Source of the DNA: DATMRF01 sp035566435
GTDB taxonomy: Bacteria > Verrucomicrobiota > Verrucomicrobiia > Limisphaerales > UBA8199
Length of the DNA stretch: 64,000 nucleotides
Assembly (NCBI GenBank): GCA_035566435.1
Contig: DATMRF010000022.1
Coordinates: 67,563 to 131,562, forward strand
Direction of reading: 5' to 3'
Notes under the pieces: model-generated
Databases searched by the model: none
Told to the model about the DNA's origin: nothing
What the model saw: the letters and a program-made list of their open reading frames with translations, nothing else
Translations under genes and position numbers: made by a program
Shown: positions 43,280 to 51,864 of the stretch, in pieces
How the letters are laid out: every line of letters starts with the position of its first letter
How positions within the stretch are numbered: the first letter of the stretch is position 1

Positions 43280-43732
43280 GCGCGGCCGTCCGCATTGTCC
43301 CGTGTTGTTGCTGCCCGCGACGAGGCACTTGCTAAGGCGCTGCACTTGGTACGCCGCCTTCCCCATTCTGCAGTCCTCACTGCGCACTCCGTACTGTTTT
43401 ATGCCGCTCCGTAATCGTCCGCTCACCGATCAGTAATCTTCGTTATTGAGCCAATCGGACGGAAGGTGAAGAATTCCTCACAACGTAAGTTTAAGTTGAC
43501 CTGTGCCCCAGTGTATGGATGATGTAATCAGAGTGGCTGCCGTTGGAAGAAATTTGTTCCCGCCGTCTGACAATCTCGAGATTGCCAGGCGCGGACTGGT
43601 CGCTCTGGGCGGTGTTGTGAACTTGGCATGCCCAGACCGCTTCCCGAGAAGCCGCCTTTCGCGTTCGCGTATGCACTGGCCCGATAAACCGGGGCGGGGA
43701 CGGCCCTGGCTGACCGAGAGGAGCTTGCCGCG
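43280..43732. other. Non-coding gap inside the signalling island
   Basis: About 450 bp. I see traces of CACTGCGCACTCC-type short repeats near 43360-43390 and a CGGGGCGGGGACGGCC string (43690-43706) related to the GGGGACG hairpin family. No gene is supported. GAGAGGAGC lies just upstream of the next start, a strong ribosome-binding site. Confidence 0.55.
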
Positions 43733-45766
43733 ATGAAGACACTCCTGGTCCTGTCGGAACACCCGGGTTTGGCGGAAGAGGTGCGTGAGGGAGTCGATGC
43801 GGAGCAGTATCGCGTCGTTTATCGCTCCAGCCTGGACGAGGCGGAACCGATGCTGGTTCACGGTCTGGCAGAGGTCTGCATTCTGGACCTGGAATTGACC
43901 AATGTTCAGGGCATCTGGGCTTTGGAGAAATTGCGCCGTCGCGCTCCCAAATGCCCCGTGGTTGTCTATAGCGGCGCGCGGGGGCGTGATTGGGAGGAGG
44001 AAGCCTACCTCCAGGGCGCCACGCACGTGCTGACCAAGCCGGTGCGCCCGCGCATGCTCCGCGCTCTTCTGGACCGGCTTCGGCCAGCCGAGCCGGCCTC
44101 GCTTGCGCTGATGCCGATAGCCCCGCCGCAGCCGCCTCAAGTTATCCAACCGCCCGAAGGCAGCCCCGCCGCAGCTGCCTCGTCGGCGACTAGTGTTTTG
44201 CGCCACTTTTCGGGCATCCTGACCCACTCCCTGGATACCGAAGGCATGCTCAAGCAGTTTCTGCTCCTGATGCGCGAGATCCTCAGCATCAATCGCGCCG
44301 CGGTGTTCCTGCGCCAGCCCTTCGGCCCCTATGGCGCGGGGCCTGAGCCGGCCGACTCCCGCCGCCTGCGCGCGGCCTGCGCGCTTGGCCTGGCTCCCGG
44401 CCTCCTCCAGCATTTTGAGCTGTCTTTCGAGGCCGGCATCGGCGGGCATGTATTCCGCCTCGGTCGCATCCTGCGCCGCTCCAGTGAGGAAGTGCGCAAC
44501 GACCCGCTGGCGCAGAAAGAATTTGAGTTGCTGGGTGCGCAGGTGGCCGTCCCCATCCTCGACCGCGAGACGGTGCTTGGCGTGGCGCTCTTTGACGGGC
44601 GCATCACCGGCGAATCGCTGGTGAATTCGGAATTGGAACTCATTTTCCGCCTGCTCGAACAACTGGGCCTGGCCGTGAAGAACATCTGGCTGCACGAGCA
44701 GTTGGCTGCCAACCACGAGATGATGGCGGACATCCTGCGCGAACTCAGCAGCGCTTGCGTCGTTGTCAGCCGCGACCTCATCATCCTCCACGCCAACAAG
44801 ACCGCCCGAAAATACTTTCTCTCAGCCGAGCGCCGCAGTGGGGAGATGGAATTTAGCGACCTGCCGCAGGTCCTCGGCACCAGAGTTTATCAGGTTCTGA
44901 AGACCGGTTCCGCTATCTCCGGCTTCAAATACGAACCAGAAGACGCTTCCGGGACGCTGTACAACGTGAACATCGTCCCATTCCAACGCCAACAGGCCGG
45001 TCTGCCCGGCTCCGCTCTGCTTATGGCGGAGGATCTCACCCAGATTGAACAATTGCGGCTGCTTGAAATCGAGACCGCTAATCTCCGGCTCATGAAGACC
45101 ATGGCCGACCGGCTCACCCACGAAATCGGCAATGCCATGGTGCCGCTTTCCACCCACCAGCAACTCCTCGCCGACAAGTGGAAGGACGCGGAATTTCGCA
45201 CCTCGCTCGACCTCGCGCTCGCTGATGGCGTCAAACGCGTCACCCGACTGCTCAACCAGATGCGTTTCCTGGGTCGCGATACGCTGGCAGCCCACGAGGC
45301 GTTCCCAGTCGCCCCGCTCATCGAGGAAGCCTACCAGGAGGCATGCAAGTACCAGCCCGTCAAATCCGCTCAACTGCGCTACGACAGCGCCGGCAAGCCC
45401 ATCATCGTCAACGGGGACCGCGCCGCGCTTAAACACGCCCTGGCCGAGGTCATGCTCAACGCGCTGCAGGCAAATCCGACGGAACCAAAGATCGGCGTCC
45501 GGCTCAACACCAATCCCAACGGCCACGGTCTGCAGGCGCTTCAAATCGAAGTCCAGGATAATGGCGGCGGCTTCAGTTCCGAAGCCCTCGAAAAAGCCCC
45601 CGCGCCCTTCTTTACCACCCGCAATGTTGGCTTGGGTCTTGGCCTTATCGTGAGTCGCAAAATCGTCGAAACTCATCACGGCAAGCTGGAAATCGTTGCC
45701 CCCAAATCCGGACAGGCCGGTGTGGTGCGCATCTCCCTGCCCTTGGAGGCATCGGTAAGCGCTTAA
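43733..45766 (+). CDS. Receiver-GAF-PAS histidine kinase
   Basis: 677 residues. The N-terminal receiver is atypical: LLVLSEHPGLAEEVREGVDA, Asp52 in EVCILDLELTNVQG, Lys in ATHVLTKPVRPRMLRALLDR. A Pro-rich linker leads to a GAF domain (~175-330: ILTHSLDTEGMLKQFLLLMR, FELSFEAGIGGHVFRLGRIL, VAVPILDRETVLGVALFDGR). A PAS domain follows (LRELSSACVVVSRDLIILHA), then the kinase core: MADRLTHEIGNAMVPLSTHQ (His463), an ALAEVMLNALQANPTEPKIG N-box, EVQDNGGGFSSEALEKAPAP and TTRNVGLGLGLIVSRKIVET. It is the third kinase gene in a row on this strand. No DNA-binding output. It would feed phosphate to other receivers. Confidence 0.88.
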   Translation: MKTLLVLSEHPGLAEEVREGVDAEQYRVVYRSSLDEAEPMLVHGLAEVCILDLELTNVQGIWALEKLRRRAPKCPVVVYSGARGRDWEEEAYLQGATHVLTKPVRPRMLRALLDRLRPAEPASLALMPIAPPQPPQVIQPPEGSPAAAASSATSVLRHFSGILTHSLDTEGMLKQFLLLMREILSINRAAVFLRQPFGPYGAGPEPADSRRLRAACALGLAPGLLQHFELSFEAGIGGHVFRLGRILRRSSEEVRNDPLAQKEFELLGAQVAVPILDRETVLGVALFDGRITGESLVNSELELIFRLLEQLGLAVKNIWLHEQLAANHEMMADILRELSSACVVVSRDLIILHANKTARKYFLSAERRSGEMEFSDLPQVLGTRVYQVLKTGSAISGFKYEPEDASGTLYNVNIVPFQRQQAGLPGSALLMAEDLTQIEQLRLLEIETANLRLMKTMADRLTHEIGNAMVPLSTHQQLLADKWKDAEFRTSLDLALADGVKRVTRLLNQMRFLGRDTLAAHEAFPVAPLIEEAYQEACKYQPVKSAQLRYDSAGKPIIVNGDRAALKHALAEVMLNALQANPTEPKIGVRLNTNPNGHGLQALQIEVQDNGGGFSSEALEKAPAPFFTTRNVGLGLGLIVSRKIVETHHGKLEIVAPKSGQAGVVRISLPLEASVSA

Positions 45767-46077
45767 GCCTGGCCGGGGACCATTCCGCGCCCGTCCAGCC
45801 CACGGCGGTTTGTCTCGTAATCGCGAATGTGCCGTAATTGTGAGTTAAACCCCATGGCTCCCGCCCGGCCTCGCGGCCACTTGGTGTTATGCGTGGGCGC
45901 GGTGCCAAAGTCCACGGCAGTCACCGCTTTCCGTAAATTTACTAGGGCGCGAGACCTCTATTAGCTGCGTGCATCTTTTTGCTTGTGGGCGCAGCCGTCT
46001 CCTATAAGATTAGCGCCGTGCTTGAAGTGTCGGGTGTTCATCTATTGTCTGGCGATTCACGGCATCAGTGAGTGACC
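45767..46077. other. Non-coding gap
   Basis: 311 bp between two signalling genes. No hairpin with a T-tract, promoter consensus or gene that I would defend. Confidence 0.45.
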
Positions 46078-47421
46078 ATGTCCTCCCTGCTACCATTGGA
46101 TACGCTTCCCGTGCCAGTAGAGAGCCTCGCGCCGCCCCGGCGTAAAGGCACTCTGCTGATTGTGGACGATGAGGACGGCCCGCGCCAATCCCTGCGCGTC
46201 ATTTTCAAGGACGAGTACCAGATCCTGCTGGCCAACGATGGCCCGTCGGCGATTGCGCTCGCTCAGGAGCATAAAATCGACGTGGCGGTGCTGGACATCC
46301 GTATGGCCGGAATGTCGGGCATCGAGGTGCTCGAGCGGTTGAAATATGTCGATCCCTCGATCGAGGTGGTGATGATGACCGCCTTCGAAACCACCGACAC
46401 AATGCGCCAGGCGCTGCGCCTTCGTGCCTGCGATTATATCAACAAGCCCTTTGACCTCGCTACCATGCGGTCCGCCGTGGCCACCGCTATGCAGCGGCGC
46501 ACTCTCGAAGGGGAGATCCATAATAATGCGGAACAATTGCAGGCGCTGCTGGGTGAACTCCAGAACCAGAAGATCGAAGAGCAGATGGCTCACACCCGCG
46601 GGGAGATTTACGCCAGCATCATTCACGATATCAACGGGCCGCTCACCGTCATTTCGGGATTCGTCCAGCTCCTTAACCAGCGCATCGGCGACTCCAGCGG
46701 GCTGGACGTCGAAGACCTCGAGTTTATCAAGGATCGCCTGAAGACCATTACTCGCCAGGTCACCAATTGCATAGAGATCTCCCGGCGCTACCTCAGCTTC
46801 CTGCGCCGCCACTCTGATGAGGTCCCCCGCGTCGGCGTCAACCAGCTCCTGGCCGACCTCCACCACCTCGTCGGCGTTCACCCCAGCCGCCAGAACCATC
46901 AATTCACCACCTGCCGGCTCGCTGAGGATATCGCCGTCCGCATGAATGGCACCGACCTCATCCAGGTCCTGCTCAACCTCACCGTGAACGCCTTCCAGTG
47001 CGCTGCCCAGCCCCACTCCGTCACGATTGAATGCTGCGTTCTGCGGCAGCCGCTCGACCTCACCGGTTTCAAAGACGGACCTGAGCAGCGGTTGCTCAAC
47101 GTGGAGAACTTCGATAACCTCGCTCCGCTGGTTCAGCTCGCCGTCCGCGACGATGGCCCGGGCATCCTCCCGGAGGTCCTTCCCAAGATTTTTCAGCCCT
47201 ATTTCTCGACCAAAGGCGCGCGGAACGGCACGGGTCTCGGCCTCAATATTGTTCAGCGCTTGGTCAAAGAAGCCCGCGGCGCCCTGCACGTTCACACCGA
47301 ATCGGGCCGGGGCACCAGCTTTACGGTTTACCTTCCTGCATTCGCGCTGCCGCAGGTTTCTTGCGCTTGCTCCTCGCCGCCGCAACCGGAATCGATCGGG
47401 ACAGGTACCAATAACTCCTAG
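46078..47421 (+). CDS. Receiver-histidine kinase protein
   Basis: 447 residues from the ATG at 46078 (GTG 46072 possible). The receiver has RKGTLLIVDDEDGPRQSLRV, Asp73 in DVAVLDIRMAGMSGIEVLER, MTAFETTDTMRQALRLRACD and the Lys in YINKPFDLATM. A coiled linker leads to the kinase core: GEIYASIIHDINGPLTVISG (His183), LIQVLLNLTVNAFQCAAQ (N-box), VRDDGPGILPEVLPKIFQPY and ARNGTGLGLNIVQRLVKEAR. The last ~25 residues are low-complexity. It resembles the 42011 protein in layout but has intact ATP-binding boxes. No output domain. Confidence 0.88.
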   Translation: MSSLLPLDTLPVPVESLAPPRRKGTLLIVDDEDGPRQSLRVIFKDEYQILLANDGPSAIALAQEHKIDVAVLDIRMAGMSGIEVLERLKYVDPSIEVVMMTAFETTDTMRQALRLRACDYINKPFDLATMRSAVATAMQRRTLEGEIHNNAEQLQALLGELQNQKIEEQMAHTRGEIYASIIHDINGPLTVISGFVQLLNQRIGDSSGLDVEDLEFIKDRLKTITRQVTNCIEISRRYLSFLRRHSDEVPRVGVNQLLADLHHLVGVHPSRQNHQFTTCRLAEDIAVRMNGTDLIQVLLNLTVNAFQCAAQPHSVTIECCVLRQPLDLTGFKDGPEQRLLNVENFDNLAPLVQLAVRDDGPGILPEVLPKIFQPYFSTKGARNGTGLGLNIVQRLVKEARGALHVHTESGRGTSFTVYLPAFALPQVSCACSSPPQPESIGTGTNNS

Positions 47422-47473
47422 GCCGCGTGCCCCCACCCGCCGCTTCGAAGCGTGAAACCGTGGGCTGGGTCTG

Positions 47474-48109
47474 CTACCCGTGCGCCGGGATTTTCTCCTC
47501 CAGCCGGCGTCGAATCTGCCGCGTCGTGGCTCGCGCCGCCGGCAACAGCCAGGTCGAGCGTTCGGCGAAAGTCAGTGAATCGATGTTGGGCAGACCCGAA
47601 ACGGCGAGCGTAATGCTCGGATAGAGGTAAAGCCCCCGCACCCCGATGCTTCGCGGCCTCACGAGGCGACTCTGCGTAAACGGTATGGACAAATTGACCG
47701 AGTCGCCCTGAAATACCAGCTCCGATTCAGAGAAGCTCAGCCAGCCGATATCATCGGCATCTTCGATCAGGGCGCGCATCCCAGAGCGAAGCCGGGGCGC
47801 CAGAGTTACTTGCACGATGAAACTATCCGGCGGGTTGCCCGAAGCCGGTCTCAGCGAGCGCGCCAATCTCGCCACATGCGGGTTGCCAAACCCGAACGGA
47901 AGGAAGCAAGTCGCCGCCGCCAGCGTCGCCAGCGGGATGAGCCAGGTGAGGATGCCGAGCTGAAGCACGCTTACCACCAGCACCGAAATCAGCACCGGCA
48001 TCATCAGGAGCACACCGTAAAGACACACAGTGAGCACAGCTCCGTTCGTCAGCAGCCGGGGAGGCTTGAACTCGATTCGAGGGGAAGTCAGCGTGATAGG
48101 CGGTTGCAT
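47474..48109 (-). CDS. Membrane protein of unknown function
   Basis: 211 residues. Two hydrophobic segments (AVLTVCLYGVLLMMPVLISV LVVSVLQL; LTWLIPLATLAAATCFLPFG) near the N-terminus precede a soluble, beta-rich C-terminal domain: PPDSFIVQVTLAPRLRSGMR, WLSFSESELVFQGDSVNLSI PF. No family recognised. It is convergent with the preceding kinase gene and divergent from the GAF gene. Codon usage looks like that of its neighbours. Confidence 0.65.
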   Translation of the reverse strand: MQPPITLTSPRIEFKPPRLLTNGAVLTVCLYGVLLMMPVLISVLVVSVLQLGILTWLIPLATLAAATCFLPFGFGNPHVARLARSLRPASGNPPDSFIVQVTLAPRLRSGMRALIEDADDIGWLSFSESELVFQGDSVNLSIPFTQSRLVRPRSIGVRGLYLYPSITLAVSGLPNIDSLTFAERSTWLLPAARATTRQIRRRLEEKIPAHG

Positions 48110-48253
48110 TGAGTCAGCGGCTGGATTCTGAGCGTTCCGTCTTCAATCGCCTAAAGGTTACCCGCGGGGTACGTGGCCGTCAACGGTCCGGCAAAAGAGA
48201 ATTGCGTTCCCTGTTTGAAACCGTATGATGGCCGCCACGGAAAGCAGAACACC

Positions 48254-48913
48254 ATGAGTACTCCGACGGTTCAAAACGAGAGGAAGCGGCTGAACGTGCT
48301 CTGGCAATACGAAGTGCTGGATACGGTCCCCGAAGAATTGTTTGATGACCTGACCGAGCTGGCCGCGCGCATCTGCGAAGCGCCGATTGCGCTGATCTCC
48401 CTGGTGGATGAAAAACGGCAGTGGTTCAAGTCTAAGATCGGCACCACGGTTAATGAAACCTCCCGCGACGTTTCGTTCTGCGCATATGCGATTCAGCAAT
48501 CGGGTTTATTCATCGTCCCTGACGCCAGCAAAGATCAGCGTTTCGAGAACAACCCGCTCGTCAAGTCGGACCCGAAAATCCGGTTTTATGCCGGCGCCCC
48601 GCTCATCACGCCCGACGGCTATGCCTTGGGCACACTTTGTGTCATCGATACCGTCCCGCGCGAGCTGCGTCCCGACCAGAAGCAAGCGCTCGCCATCCTG
48701 GCCCGCCATGTGGTTTCGCAGCTTGAGCTGCGCCGGCGCTCACGCGAGTTGCTCGACGTCCGCCGCCAGAATGAGCGCTCCAAGGGCGAGCTCGAACAAC
48801 TTCGCTCTCAACTGGCCGAAGCTCGCCGCGAGCTGACCCGCCATAATTCCCACAAGGCTCGCTCCGACGGAAAACCCCGCCGCAAAGCCCAACGGGCGCG
48901 AAAGAAGGGCTGA
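48254..48913 (+). CDS. GAF domain protein
   Basis: 219 residues from the ATG at 48254. The first ~165 residues are a GAF domain with its usual lead-in: ERKRLNVLWQYEVLDTVPEE, LFDDLTELAARICEAPIALI, SLVDEKRQWFKSKIGTTVNE, RDVSFCAYAIQQSGLFIVPD, FYAGAPLITPDGYALGTLCV. Such modules normally head kinases or cyclases, but here only a coiled-coil (about residues 160-195) and a Lys/Arg-rich tail (SDGKPRRKAQRARKKG) follow. It may act as an adaptor for the kinases upstream. It abuts the convergent xdhC stop with no gap. Confidence 0.85.
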   Translation: MSTPTVQNERKRLNVLWQYEVLDTVPEELFDDLTELAARICEAPIALISLVDEKRQWFKSKIGTTVNETSRDVSFCAYAIQQSGLFIVPDASKDQRFENNPLVKSDPKIRFYAGAPLITPDGYALGTLCVIDTVPRELRPDQKQALAILARHVVSQLELRRRSRELLDVRRQNERSKGELEQLRSQLAEARRELTRHNSHKARSDGKPRRKAQRARKKG

Positions 48914-49912
48914 TTACAGCTTCGCGTGGACGAGTTCCGCCCGTTTCTCGATAAACTGCGCGAGGATGCTAACGGCGATCTCCATCACGCTTTTCGAGCG
49001 TATTTTGATCCCCACCGGGCACGCGACGCGTTCCAAATCCGCTGGCGTCGCGATCCCTTCTTCCCTGAAATGTTCGAAGATCGTGCGGGCTTTGCGCGCG
49101 CTGCCGATCATGCCCAAAAAGAGGAACGGTTTGTGAACCCAATGCCGCAGCACCAGCGCATCGTGTCGATGACCGCGCGTCACGATCAGCCCGAAACTCG
49201 GCGCCTCCCCCAGCGGCAGCGGCAACAGTTTTTCCCACACGTCGGCCCTTAGCGAAACCTCGCGCGGAAAAAACTCGTAGTTCGCAAGGGCCGGCCGGTC
49301 GTCGAACACAGTGACCGCAAAATCCAACTGGCAGGCCAGCGGCGCGACGGCCTGGGCGATGTGGCCCGCCCCGGCCACCCACAACGCGCAGGGCGGATGG
49401 ATCGTCTCCCGGTAAAGCCAGTCGGCCGCCCATGATGCCCCTGCCGGCTGAGCGCCCTGGTCGGTTACAGTGCGGGCAATCGAGAATTCCTTGCGCACAC
49501 CCCAATCCAGCGCCGACTTTCGCTCCGCCAGTTCTGCCCAGAAAGCCTCTCCCGCGCGCTGGGCCTGCGGCAGGATCAAGCCCTCCACCTTGCCGCCGCA
49601 AATCAAGCCGTCGTCCCAGCCGAAGTCGTGGTCGAGGAGCAGGTCGAAGGTTGCGGGTTGACCAGTCCGCAGCGATTGCACGGCCCGATGTTGAATCTCA
49701 GCTTCCAGGCAGCCGCCGCCAAGCGTGCCGATAATCCGGCCATCCGGGTAGAAAACAGCTTTGGCCCCCAGTTTTTGCGGGCTGGACCCTTTCGCCCCCG
49801 AGATGATGCCGAGCGCGACGGCTTCGTTGTTGCGTGCTGCTTCCGCCAGCGCCTCGAAAACCGGGTTGCGAACCAGACTTCTCACCGGCTGCTCAGTAAA
49901 TAAAGAATGCAC
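48914..49912 (-). CDS. XdhC family protein
   Basis: 332 residues. N-terminal domain: VFEALAEAARNNEAVALGII (SGAKGSSPQKLGAKAVFYPD), then IGTLGGGCLEAEIQHRAVQS, the family's GGGC/xE signature. A Rossmann-like C-terminal domain follows: CALWVAGAGHIAQAVAPLAC, FAVTVFDDRPALANYEFFP, SFGLIVTRGHRHDALVLRHW and FLFLGMIGSARKARTIFEHF. XdhC proteins bind molybdenum cofactor and load it into xanthine dehydrogenase-type enzymes. No molybdo-enzyme gene is in the window, so the client is elsewhere. The start overlaps the small membrane gene upstream by 31 bp, suggesting translational coupling. Confidence 0.9.
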   Translation of the reverse strand: MHSLFTEQPVRSLVRNPVFEALAEAARNNEAVALGIISGAKGSSPQKLGAKAVFYPDGRIIGTLGGGCLEAEIQHRAVQSLRTGQPATFDLLLDHDFGWDDGLICGGKVEGLILPQAQRAGEAFWAELAERKSALDWGVRKEFSIARTVTDQGAQPAGASWAADWLYRETIHPPCALWVAGAGHIAQAVAPLACQLDFAVTVFDDRPALANYEFFPREVSLRADVWEKLLPLPLGEAPSFGLIVTRGHRHDALVLRHWVHKPFLFLGMIGSARKARTIFEHFREEGIATPADLERVACPVGIKIRSKSVMEIAVSILAQFIEKRAELVHAKL

Positions 49913-50049
49913 ACCACGATCGCGGAGGTCAACAACCCTACCGCAATCGACCAGCCCAAAATCTTTTTCCGCTTCTGCCTGAGATTCTTGCCCCCCATCC
50001 CCGGCAGCAGGTAAAATCTTTGCCTCGGTTTGCGCTTAAACGGCCACAT
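49882..50049 (-). CDS. Small basic single-span membrane protein
   Basis: 55 residues from the ATG at 50049: a basic N-terminus (MWPFKRKPRQRFYLLPGMGG, KNLRQKRKKIL) followed by one C-terminal membrane helix (GWSIAVGLLTSAIVVCILYL). The positive residues predict an inside N-terminus with a tail anchor. It overlaps the xdhC start by 31 bp in another frame, which supports it being translated. No family recognised; it could tether or regulate XdhC, but that is speculation. Confidence 0.55.
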   Translation of the reverse strand: MWPFKRKPRQRFYLLPGMGGKNLRQKRKKILGWSIAVGLLTSAIVVCILYLLSSR

Positions 50050-50137
50050 AAGTCCACGCCGGCTTACACTTTGCGCTATCCCAAACCGCAATGTCAATCC
50101 GCGAAGCATTTGTCTGGAAATCCCTTTGAGGGGTCTG

Positions 50138-51406
50138 TCAAGGCACCGAATATTCGGCCATCGTGCGGCCGTTTTCATCCGTCTGCCATGCCTTCCGCAA
50201 CTTCCGGGGACTGTGCTCAGACGCCCGGGTCACTCGATAATGATAACCCCCCGAATCACCCTTCTTCAGAAGCTCCAGGGTGCCGGAACTGAGTGTATGA
50301 CAGTGAAAAGTGGCGCTCCTGGGAAATCTATCAGTTGTTGACCACCCAGGCAGTTGGCCTCTCTTCTTGAGACTCGCCAGGAATTTATACACTGATCTTC
50401 CCTCTGCTCGTTGTTCTTTAACCGTAAGGGAAAGCGGTCCAGTGCTCGTGCGTTTGAGATAAAGGGTCCTTTTCGGAAAATCCAAGGTGACGAGATGGCG
50501 CGCCAGGAAGCGGAGTCCGATGCCGTTGAACTTCATATGTGAATCGCCGCTTGAAACCATGTTTTCATCCAGCCTCTGCACGTCGATTTCAGGATGTGTT
50601 TCGCCGGCGAGCAAACCATTGGGAGAACGAGCCTGACCGTTTGTCGCTGGGAGCGCCGGGTTGGTCCATTGCTCGAACAATGCTGACCCGAGCCAGCCGT
50701 CGCTATTACACCCGGTATCAATCAGCGAACCGGGAGTTTGGCTGCCGTCTAGGTTTTCGCGGATAACTGGACATGCTTCGCCGAGGTCAGGCAGCGAAAA
50801 TGGTTTGCCCCAGCCCGCCCGGTTCGTGTGTTCGCCGTCGAGAAAGCGTATTTCGTTAGCACCAAAATCCAACTGGATCCAATAATGCTCCAGGACATCC
50901 ATGCCGAGGACCCCCGCGATGGGATGACCCACCTCCGATCCGATCACCAACTCCAAATCAATGGTGGCGACGTTGGTGCCGGTCATCAGCAACGGAGCGC
51001 CTCCCAGGTAGAGCTTGGGTGCCCCATGGACCCCCGCATCACCTTCGACGCCAAAATGCCAGGACGTGTCTGTGCCGAGGCGCTTCCCCAATATTGGCTC
51101 CAGGGATTTATCGAAACAAGTGCCTGAAGCGCCGGTGTCGAGAAAAAAGGGTAACTCCTCGCCGCTCTCCAACCGCAGCGTCACAAACAACCAGCTGCCG
51201 CGGCCTGCATCTTTGTTCATCTTCACGCCAGCAGGCAACTTGCCCGCCAGAGGGATGCCGGCGGAATGAGGCGCTGTGGCGCAAGAACACAACAGCAACA
51301 GACTCAACAACGCGCAAGCGGTTTGAAATGTTCGGGCGAGGCGTGGTAGGACAACAGCTGACGATCCCGGCCGTTCATGATTCTGAGCATTCAAGGCAAC
51401 CGGCAT
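50138..51406 (-). CDS. Retropepsin-like aspartyl protease, putative lipoprotein
   Basis: About 422 residues from the ATG at 51406 (the frame is open to 51712). TFQTACALLSLLLLCSCATA is a lipoprotein leader with a CSC lipobox. SWLFVTLRLESGEELPFFLD followed by TGASGTCFD holds the catalytic DTGAS. IAGVLGMDVLEHYWIQLDFG is the psi-loop 'LGmd.L....i..D' hallmark. A second LIDTGCNSDGWLG motif mid-protein suggests a two-lobed enzyme, although its DTG lacks the following Ser/Thr. The C-terminus contains SLKKRGQLPGW and a basic helix. It would act on the cell surface or in the periplasm. The exact start is uncertain. Confidence 0.72.
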   Translation of the reverse strand: MPVALNAQNHERPGSSAVVLPRLARTFQTACALLSLLLLCSCATAPHSAGIPLAGKLPAGVKMNKDAGRGSWLFVTLRLESGEELPFFLDTGASGTCFDKSLEPILGKRLGTDTSWHFGVEGDAGVHGAPKLYLGGAPLLMTGTNVATIDLELVIGSEVGHPIAGVLGMDVLEHYWIQLDFGANEIRFLDGEHTNRAGWGKPFSLPDLGEACPVIRENLDGSQTPGSLIDTGCNSDGWLGSALFEQWTNPALPATNGQARSPNGLLAGETHPEIDVQRLDENMVSSGDSHMKFNGIGLRFLARHLVTLDFPKRTLYLKRTSTGPLSLTVKEQRAEGRSVYKFLASLKKRGQLPGWSTTDRFPRSATFHCHTLSSGTLELLKKGDSGGYHYRVTRASEHSPRKLRKAWQTDENGRTMAEYSVP

Positions 51407-51864
51407 GCCCGCAAAGCATACGAAAACCAGATGGGCCGTGACAATGGAAACCAACCTGTCCGCGTAAGTCCTCAGTGCAGGTCGGCCGGGGCGTACGATT
51501 CCAATCGTGCGCCCCTTCCAAGACTGAACGCGCGCAAGGTCAGTAGTCGGCGTTCTCTGTAGGAGACGACGTAAGAAGTCTCTGATCTCCCACCGGGTCG
51601 CGATTCGCGCGGCGGGCTTAAGACTCCTTCTGTCGTCTCCGATAAAGCGCTCAGGGAAGTACCTTCTGGCTCGTAGCAGTCGAGTCACCAAACAGTGTCC
51701 GCTCGCCGACACACGAACCCAGCGTTCGCACGCTCATATCTCCGTTATCCGTTTCGTGTTCAATTCCCGGTAAATCGCTATCCATAAAATCCGTCAACCC
51801 GTCAAGTGGTGTGACGCGTTTGCCCTTCACTCCCAGGTTGCAAGCGATTCGCCGAAAAGCTTCA
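51407..51864. other. Divergent intergenic region
   Basis: About 460 bp between the aspartyl protease and the SGNH-TPR gene. The upstream extension of the protease frame (to 51712) shows no domain, so I treat it as non-coding. No repeat family member or clear promoter is seen. Confidence 0.4.

Noticed and set aside
43478..44791. 437-codon minus-strand open frame opposite the receiver-GAF-PAS kinase
   Set aside because: Antisense shadow. The plus-strand protein has unambiguous receiver, GAF, PAS and kinase motifs.
46090..47436. 448-codon minus-strand open frame
   Set aside because: Antisense to the receiver-kinase gene at 46078, with no recognisable protein.
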